The notes beneath the pieces were generated by a model. The model ran no database searches. It saw only the letters and a list, made by a program, of their open reading frames with translations, and had not been told where the DNA came from. From assembly GCA_964237235.1 (NCBI GenBank), contig CAXSGY010000003.1:274393-338392 (forward strand): a DNA stretch of 64,000 bases, read 5' to 3'. Source of the DNA: GCA-002050365 sp964237235. GTDB lineage: Bacteria > Acidobacteriota > Blastocatellia > Pyrinomonadales > Pyrinomonadaceae. Position numbers and translations under genes: made by a program. Positions 59,246 through 64,000 of this stretch are shown here, in pieces (within the stretch, counting starts at the first letter, position 1; every line of letters starts with the position of its first letter).

Positions 59246-60418
59246 ATGAGAGCTTTATGTTGGCACGGCACAAACGATGTTCGGGTGGATACGGTTCCCG
59301 ATCCGCAAATTCTGCATTCGCGCGACGCGATTATTAAAATCACTTCGACCGCCATTTGCGGCTCGGATTTGCATCTGCTCGACGGTTATCAGCCGACGAT
59401 GGAGGCGGGCGATATTCTCGGTCACGAAAATATGGGCGAAGTCGTCGAAACGGGAAGCGGCATTTCCAATCTGAAAGTCGGCGATAAAGTCGTCGTGCCT
59501 TTCGTCATCGCTTGCGGCGATTGCTTTTTCTGCAATAAGGAAATGTATTCTTGCTGCGATAAATCGAACCCGAACGCGGCTGTCGCACGCGCGGCAATGG
59601 GACAGTCACCCGCCGGATTATTCGGTTTTTCACATATGCTCGGCGGATTTTCCGGCGGGCAGGCAGAGTATCTGCGAGTTCCATTCGCCGATGTCGGACC
59701 GTTCAAAGTGCCGGACGGAATCGAGGACGAAAAGGTTTTATTTTTATCGGACATTTTTCCGACCGCTTATATGGCGGCGGAAAATGCTGAAATTGAAGAT
59801 GGCGACACGGTGGCGATTTGGGGCGCGGGTCCGGTTTCGCAGCTCGCCGTCAAATGCTGCTGGCTACTCGGCGCGGGGCGCGTAATCGTCATTGACAATG
59901 TGCCGGAACGATTGGCAATGGCGGAACAGATGGGCAAAGCCGAGACGATCAATTTCGACAATGTGGACGTTTACGAAGAATTGATGGCGCGCACCGCCGG
60001 ACGCGGACCCGACCGCTGTATGGATGCCGTCGGCTGCGAAGCCCTCGCGGGCGGAAAACTCGACGGCATCGTTGACGCGGTGAAAACGGCGACATTTCTC
60101 GGCACCGACCGCATTCACACTCTGCGTCAGGCGATTCTGAGCTGTCGCAAGGGCGGCACGATTTCAATGCCCGGCGTGTATGTCGGTGCGGTTGACAAAG
60201 TACCGTTGGGAGCGTTTATGAACAAAGGACTGACTTTGAAAACCGGGCAGACGCACGTTCAAAAATATATGCCGATGCTTTTTGATTTGATCGAGAAAGG
60301 TGAAATTGATCCGTCGTTCATCATCACGCACAAAATGCGTCTTGAAGACGCGCCGCACGGTTACGACATTTTCAAAAACAAGAAAGACAACTGTATAAAA
60401 ATCGTGCTGAAACCTTAA
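59246..60418 (+). CDS. Zinc-dependent alcohol/formaldehyde dehydrogenase
   Basis: 390 residues, MDR fold. CGSDLHLLDGYQPTMEAGD and GHENMGEVVE bind the catalytic zinc; CGDCFFCNKEMYSCC is the structural-zinc lobe; WGAGPVSQLAVKCC binds NAD. The insertion pattern resembles glutathione-independent formaldehyde dehydrogenases (FdhA type). GAGGAG upstream. Confidence 0.92.
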   Translation: MRALCWHGTNDVRVDTVPDPQILHSRDAIIKITSTAICGSDLHLLDGYQPTMEAGDILGHENMGEVVETGSGISNLKVGDKVVVPFVIACGDCFFCNKEMYSCCDKSNPNAAVARAAMGQSPAGLFGFSHMLGGFSGGQAEYLRVPFADVGPFKVPDGIEDEKVLFLSDIFPTAYMAAENAEIEDGDTVAIWGAGPVSQLAVKCCWLLGAGRVIVIDNVPERLAMAEQMGKAETINFDNVDVYEELMARTAGRGPDRCMDAVGCEALAGGKLDGIVDAVKTATFLGTDRIHTLRQAILSCRKGGTISMPGVYVGAVDKVPLGAFMNKGLTLKTGQTHVQKYMPMLFDLIEKGEIDPSFIITHKMRLEDAPHGYDIFKNKKDNCIKIVLKP

Positions 60419-60444
60419 TAACTCAAACCTCCGATTTCCGCCGA

Positions 60445-60707
60445 ATGACTTTTGCCATCGCAGAAATCGGAGAAACGCCAGCTTTCGACGATTTATACAG
60501 GCGTTCAATAAACAGCCCGTGCAACCGAAACAGGCGCAATACGTCAATGATCTGGACGAATTCGTCCGCGATGACGCTTCGGCATTGTTTTTATGCTCGC
60601 GGCAGGCGATTTACGCAGTTAATAAAGAAGTGACTTTCACGCCGTATGCTTCGACATTCGAGCTTGCCGAATGTCGAAGTGAGCAAAAATCACCGGTCGC
60701 GGAATGA
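60445..60707 (+). pseudogene. Frameshifted C-terminal remnant of an ABC transporter solute-binding protein
   Basis: Two overlapping frames join into one chain: EIGETPAFDDLYR in frame 1, then QAFNKQPVQPKQAQYVNDLDEFVRDDASALFLCSR... in frame 3. The second part resembles the end of family-5 (peptide/nickel type) binding proteins. The frame change lies near 60500. Only about 85 residues remain, with no start or upstream portion. Confidence 0.6.
60648..60679 (+). repeat. Exact 12-bp inverted repeat
   Basis: CTTCGACATTCG and CGAATGTCGAAG with an eight-base loop, inside the pseudogene. Too few T residues follow for a terminator. May be a chance or an insertion scar. Confidence 0.5.
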
Positions 60708-60830
60708 GAAAAATTAAAATCGAGAACAGTCGGTGTTAAACACTCATTCGGAGCAACTAATCGAACGAATATGCCAAATGACGACGAAGCAAAAACAAAG
60801 AGATAAGTTCAACGAACAAGGGAGAACAAG

Positions 60831-61694
60831 ATGAACAAATTTTTCAGCCTGATTTTTTTATTTGGAACGATGCTTGCGCTATCGCTCAGTGCGAACTCTC
60901 AAAACCCCGAACCGCCGATATTTTTTGACGGATTCTTGCTTGATAATGCCGGTCAACCGGCGGACAATTACAACGGATTTTTCCTGTGGAACGTGACCGA
61001 CGGTTCGGTCGATTTGATCGGCGGCGCGACTCCGGGCGTTGATGATCCGGCGGCGGGCGGACGCTACGTTGATCTGGGCGGCTCAACCAATGATCCGGGC
61101 GTGTTCGCAACCAAACTCGCGCTACCTTTCGTCGCCGGCGTGACATATAATCTGAGTTTCAACTACAACAGCGTGGATGGACAAACGCACACGGCAACGG
61201 CGACCATCGGCGCACAAGTATTTAACATTACCGCCAGCTCGACGACTTTTCAGAGATTCAGCCAAAACTTTACTTTCAGCAGCGCGACGATGGCGAACCT
61301 GGTCTTTCAAGATTTAGGCAGCGGCAACAGCGGAGTCGGCATTGACACGGTGCAGGTCTCGGTCGCGCTTCCGCCGACCGCCGCCGGAACAACTGCGGGC
61401 GGGCGCGTGACCGAAGCGAACGGGCGCGGCATTTTCCGCGTTCTCGTAACAATTACCGATTCGCAGGGCAATCAGCGGCAAGCCTTCACGAATCAGCAAG
61501 GTTATTATCAGTTTGAAGATGTGACTAGCGGACAGGTTTACGTATTCACGGCAATGCATCGCCGTTATATGTTCGACCAGCCGAATCAAGTGCAGTTTGT
61601 CGGCGAAGAGCAGGACGGCATTAACTTTGTCGGCACAACGAACGGAATTTTTCCCGGTAATATCTGGAATCTACCGACAAAACGAATCGAATGA
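60831..61694 (+). CDS. Secreted protein with C-terminal carboxypeptidase-regulatory-like domain
   Basis: 287 residues. Signal peptide NKFFSLIFLFGTMLALSLSA. Residues 30-180 are a jelly-roll-like domain (FFDGFLLDNAGQPADNYNG, GRYVDLGGSTNDPGVF, LSFNYNS) of a carbohydrate-binding/choice-of-anchor kind. Residues 185-287 are near-identical to the end of the beta-helix protein at 53126-54586 (GGRVTEANGRGI, NQQGYY, IWNLPTKRIE). GGGAG nine bases upstream. Followed by a terminator. Confidence 0.85.
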   Translation: MNKFFSLIFLFGTMLALSLSANSQNPEPPIFFDGFLLDNAGQPADNYNGFFLWNVTDGSVDLIGGATPGVDDPAAGGRYVDLGGSTNDPGVFATKLALPFVAGVTYNLSFNYNSVDGQTHTATATIGAQVFNITASSTTFQRFSQNFTFSSATMANLVFQDLGSGNSGVGIDTVQVSVALPPTAAGTTAGGRVTEANGRGIFRVLVTITDSQGNQRQAFTNQQGYYQFEDVTSGQVYVFTAMHRRYMFDQPNQVQFVGEEQDGINFVGTTNGIFPGNIWNLPTKRIE

Positions 61695-61718
61695 TTTTGT
61701 TGGGATTTGCATTCAATC

Positions 61719-61748
61719 AAAGCCTTGTCAATTTCGGCGAGGCTTTTT
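61719..61748 (+). terminator. Rho-independent terminator
   Basis: AAAGCCT at 61719-61725 pairs with AGGCTTT within 61740-61746 and is followed by a short T-run. Confidence 0.8.
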
Positions 61749-62114
61749 GATTTGACACTTCCCCCCAACCGCTCTATATTTCCTTCCAAAGTTTTACAAA
61801 ACCAGGGTTGCTACTGAAACCGACAGAGTGCTAAACATTCAGTATCTTTGGGGAAAGATGCTGACAGTAGAATTTTATTCTTTAGTTTAGACGTGTGTCG
61901 GTTTTAATTCAGATGACAAAGTAATTCGCGCTAAATTTTTAGGCGGAATTATCACATAAGCTGGCAAATCAAGTATTTAATTGACTTCTGAGTAAAAAAA
62001 GCCTTATAAAAGTTCGGTATAAGAAAATTGTAATTCAGTAGAATACAAAGTTCGGCATCTGCGCGTGAAATCGAACGGCTAGGAAAATAAACTGAAAACC
62101 GTTATATTCTTGTT
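61749..62114. other. AT-rich stretch, no gene seen
   Basis: About 365 bases between the terminator and the toxin gene. No open frame, clear promoter or repeat found. GTTATAT at 62101-62107 slightly resembles the attC core GTTRRRY but no partner arm was found upstream. Confidence 0.4.
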
Positions 62115-62393
62115 GTGCGGTTTGATTGGGACAAAAACAAAGCGGCGAGCAATCTTGCCAAACACCAAGTTTCGTTTGAAGAAGCTGCAACAGTTTTTGG
62201 CGACCCGCTTTCAGACACTTTTGACGACCCTGACCATTCCGCCGAAGAACTTCGGTTTTTGATTATCGGGCATTCTGAAAAAGGCAAACTTTTATTTGTT
62301 TCGCACACCGACGACGGCGAAACCGTCCGCATCATCAGCGCAAGAGAACCGACACGCGGAGAACGTGAGAAATATGAACGAGGAGAATACTAA
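62115..62393 (+). CDS. brnT: BrnT-type RNase toxin
   Basis: 92 residues, GTG start. RFDWDKNKAASNLAKHQVSF, FDDPDHSAEELRFLIIGHSE and RIISAREPTRGEREKYERG are BrnT family motifs. It would cut mRNA when free of its antitoxin. The last 20 bases overlap the next gene. Confidence 0.88.
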   Translation: MRFDWDKNKAASNLAKHQVSFEEAATVFGDPLSDTFDDPDHSAEELRFLIIGHSEKGKLLFVSHTDDGETVRIISAREPTRGEREKYERGEY

Positions 62394-62604
62394 AACACCC
62401 GAAGACGAAATGCGCCCCGAATACAACCTTTCACAGTTAAAAGGCAGAGTTCGCGGCAAATATGTTGACCGTTATCGGGCAGGCACAAATCTTGTGTTGC
62501 TGGAGTCTGACGTGCAAGCGGCGTTCCCCGACGCAGAGGCTGTCAATGAAGCATTGCGAATGCTAATGAAGGTTGCACATCGTCAAGTTCAAAAGCAGGC
62601 TTGA
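62374..62604 (+). CDS. Antitoxin partner of BrnT
   Basis: 76 residues from the ATG at 62374. MRPEYNLSQLKGRVRGKY is the conserved beginning of antitoxins beside BrnT genes and AFPDAEAVNEALRMLM forms the ribbon-helix-helix dimerisation part. Overlaps the toxin by 20 bases. attC-like site starts 17 bp downstream. Confidence 0.82.
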   Translation: MNEENTKTPEDEMRPEYNLSQLKGRVRGKYVDRYRAGTNLVLLESDVQAAFPDAEAVNEALRMLMKVAHRQVQKQA

Positions 62605-62620
62605 ATGCTTGCGACGGAAT

Positions 62621-62733
62621 GCCGAACAAATCAATGGACGTGAGGGCGAAACAGCGACTTTGTTATCGCGTAGTCCGTTAAAATTTGAGTTGTGTGCTGG
62701 CGGTTTCGCCCCACGTCATCTCAATCGTTATGC
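62621..62733 (+). other. Integron attC-like recombination site
   Basis: 113 bases that fold as an imperfect hairpin. Outer cores GCCGAAC (62621-62627) and GTTATGC (62727-62733; complement GCATAAC). Inner arms GACGTGAGGGCGAAAC (from 62637) and GTTTCGCCCCACGTC (62703-62717) pair with one extra base (A) in the left arm and one or two mismatches. The one-sided extra base and 45-base variable loop are typical of attC. The next gene's ATG is 7 bases after the core, as in cassettes. Confidence 0.75.
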
Positions 62734-62740
62734 TTTTTCA

Positions 62741-63226
62741 ATGAACCTGAAACGTGCCGCAACATTTTGGACATTTTATCCGCTGCCAAGCGAACAATTA
62801 CCGGAAATCGCTTCTGATGCTTTGGCGGAAGGTTACGATTCTCCTTCGTTGCGAACTTTGGCTGGCGTAACAAATCCGATTATGTCGGAAGTTGAACCTT
62901 TGTTTCGGAAGGCGTTGGACGAGTTGAGCATTCCAATTCCAGACTTCTCTGACTCTGGAAAATCAATCGCTCTTTATTATGCGAAAGCCATTGTTTCTGG
63001 CGATGTTTCACCTTACGAAGGCGCAAGAACCCTTTGGAACATTTACAACGAAGATAAAGTTGAAATTCACAACGAACTTTTAGTTTTCGTTGGGCTGGCG
63101 AGTGAATACGAAGATGCCGAAATTTATATGAACAACGGCAATCTTGAATACAAACAATATTTGACCGAAATCACCGAGCATATTATCTTGGAAGCAAAGA
63201 AATTTGTGGAAAAGCACAGCGCGTGA
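62741..63226 (+). CDS. Cassette gene of unknown function, 161 residues
   Basis: MNLKRAATFWTFYPLPSEQL start directly behind the attC core. Helical protein with LAGVTNPIMSEVEPLFRKAL and a C-terminal LTEITEHIILEAKKFVEKHS. Not recognised. attC-half follows 12 bp after the stop, so gene plus site make one cassette. Confidence 0.72.
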   Translation: MNLKRAATFWTFYPLPSEQLPEIASDALAEGYDSPSLRTLAGVTNPIMSEVEPLFRKALDELSIPIPDFSDSGKSIALYYAKAIVSGDVSPYEGARTLWNIYNEDKVEIHNELLVFVGLASEYEDAEIYMNNGNLEYKQYLTEITEHIILEAKKFVEKHSA

Positions 63227-63238
63227 AAATGACGGAAA

Positions 63239-63279
63239 GCATAACAAATCAATGGACGTGAGGGCGAAACAGCGACTTT
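63239..63279 (+). other. Left half of a second attC-like site
   Basis: GCATAAC core then 34 bases identical to the first site (exact 37-base direct repeat, 62625-62661 and 63243-63279). The sequence then diverges and no right arm is found, so the site is truncated. Confidence 0.72.
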
Positions 63280-63380
63280 CACCTTATCCTCTCTTTCTGC
63301 TATCTTCCCCCTATGAAAATTCTACATATCTTCGCGCGTTAAGATAACGCTTCTGATATTTTAGTGAAGCAGGCAAAATT

Positions 63381-63731
63381 ATGAACTTTAATTATATAGA
63401 AAAGATTAGTGCATTCCATCCCCGACAACAAAGATGTTTTTATCAACTGTTTGCCAGTTTTTTAACCGTCTCGATGCGCGGCATATTGTTCTCCGAAGGC
63501 GTTCCCGACGAGGAACGAATTGACCGAGCCAAAGGAATAAATGAAATCGCGCACCGCATCACCTATAAAGTTTTCAGTCTGGATAATACCCCTTCGGCAA
63601 AAACGACGGACGCGGAAATTTGGGCAATAATCAAGAAGATTCTCGAAAAGCATCCGGTCGAGACTGATTTGGAGTATGCTCTAAACCTAGCTTATGACTA
63701 TGTAATCGAGAATCATAGCGACGATTTTTAA
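63381..63731 (+). CDS. Unknown protein, 116 residues
   Basis: Helical: FHPRQQRCFYQLFASFLTVSM, AKGINEIAHRITYKVFSLD and DLEYALNLAYDYVIENHSDDF. No family recognised. It may be a further cassette passenger with lost flanks. Confidence 0.62.
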   Translation: MNFNYIEKISAFHPRQQRCFYQLFASFLTVSMRGILFSEGVPDEERIDRAKGINEIAHRITYKVFSLDNTPSAKTTDAEIWAIIKKILEKHPVETDLEYALNLAYDYVIENHSDDF

Positions 63732-63850
63732 TCGGTTAAGGGCGGTTTCAGCCGAAATGTTTTTTGCTTTTACATTCTGCTATTTTAATTCTACGAAAAC
63801 CCTATTCACCTTCCTGTCTATTTTCGCCTTTGTGTTTAATTCTTAAAACT

Positions 63851-63886
63851 AAAAAAGCCCGCTCATCTTATCGAAAGCGGGCTTTT
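63851..63886. terminator. Bidirectional terminator
   Basis: AAAAAAGCCCGCT at 63851-63863 pairs with AGCGGGCTTTT at 63876-63886, between two converging genes. Confidence 0.88.
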
Positions 63887-63926
63887 CAGTTTTCATTTCA
63901 AATGAAGCAGCTAAAAAGGTCGGTTT

Positions 63927-64000
63927 TTATTTCTTCGCCGCTTTATCTCTTTCTTCTTGCCGTCTCTGAGCATCGCTTTTCATTTTCGCGCCGATCAGCA
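63927..64000 (-). CDS. C-terminal end of an unknown protein (cut by window)
   Basis: TAA at 63927-63929. The last 20 residues, GAKMKSDAQRRQEERDKAAK, are highly charged and helical. Nothing more can be said. Confidence 0.5.
   Translation of the reverse strand, partial: LIGAKMKSDAQRRQEERDKAAKK

Noticed and set aside
62040..62107. A third attC ahead of the toxin gene (GTTATAT)
   Set aside because: No complementary arm or second core could be found.
63331..63360. GCGTTA-AGA-TAACGC palindrome as right half of the second attC
   Set aside because: It does not pair with the left arm of the half site, and the core GTTRRRY is missing.

Overview
The window is chromosomal DNA from a Gram-negative bacterium. 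TonB receptor, periplasmic/lipoprotein and Tat genes point to an outer-membrane organism. Secreted proteins ending in a carboxypeptidase-regulatory-like domain (GGRVTEANGRGI...), a Pil-Chp-like chemosensory operon, stand-alone gatB, an rpmE-DUF1385-prfA block and moderate GC are what I would expect of Acidobacteriota (Blastocatellia / Pyrinomonadaceae-like). That placement is inference; no rRNA gene is present to confirm it.

Layout. 0-4.6 kb: end of a TonB-dependent receptor, an exported Gly/Tyr/Asn-rich protein with an extended -10 promoter, gatB, an exported unknown and an SDR dehydrogenase. 4.6-13.4 kb, minus strand: a chemosensory operon (TPR-REC regulator, CheW, two MCP/PilJ-like receptors, CheA-REC hybrid), probably controlling type IV pili. 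13.8-21 kb: a TrxR-like flavoprotein without CxxC, a histidine phosphatase, rpmE-DUF1385-prfA, cupin plus aldo-keto reductase, a methyltransferase. 21-31 kb: metabolic and envelope genes (DinB-like, VOC, polysaccharide deacetylase, DAO-type oxidase, HDAC-like deacetylase, two tatA, proline iminopeptidase, a BtuF-like binding protein, a SurA-DsbA fusion). 31-38 kb: glutaminyl cyclase, then a purine-catabolic run (guanine deaminase, YdcZ-type permease, xdhA-xdhB-xdhC). 38-49 kb: DUF512 radical-SAM protein, a single-domain response regulator, VanZ, alanine dehydrogenase and a partner-switching module (two membrane PP2C phosphatases, STAS antagonist, RsbW-type kinase, GAF-PP2C). 49-51 kb: infA and an RRM RNA-binding protein.

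From about 51.9 kb the character changes. A 3' half of a tRNA-Val(CAC) gene, as left by integration into a tRNA, is followed by small genes of unknown function: AlpA/excisionase-like regulators, tiny membrane proteins, two beta-rich secreted proteins sharing a C-terminal domain, a tightly coupled SWIM / unknown / Tat-signal / LexA-fold operon behind a strong promoter whose spacer is an operator palindrome, a frameshifted transporter remnant, and a BrnT-type toxin-antitoxin pair. The last genes are separated by what looks like an integron attC recombination site (62621-62733) and half of another (63239-63279), so the toxin-antitoxin pair and the following unknown gene look like gene cassettes.

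The most striking whole-window signal is a family of 7-bp tandem repeats. At least eight intergenic loci carry short heptamer arrays, most as inverted pairs forming long hairpins, each locus with its own heptamer sequence. Four protein genes (btuF-like, xdhA, xdhC, DUF512) carry in-frame heptamer arrays, in xdhA and xdhC at domain linkers. I saw none in the 51.9-64 kb accessory region. The architecture recalls the STRR heptanucleotide repeats of cyanobacteria but with locus-specific units.
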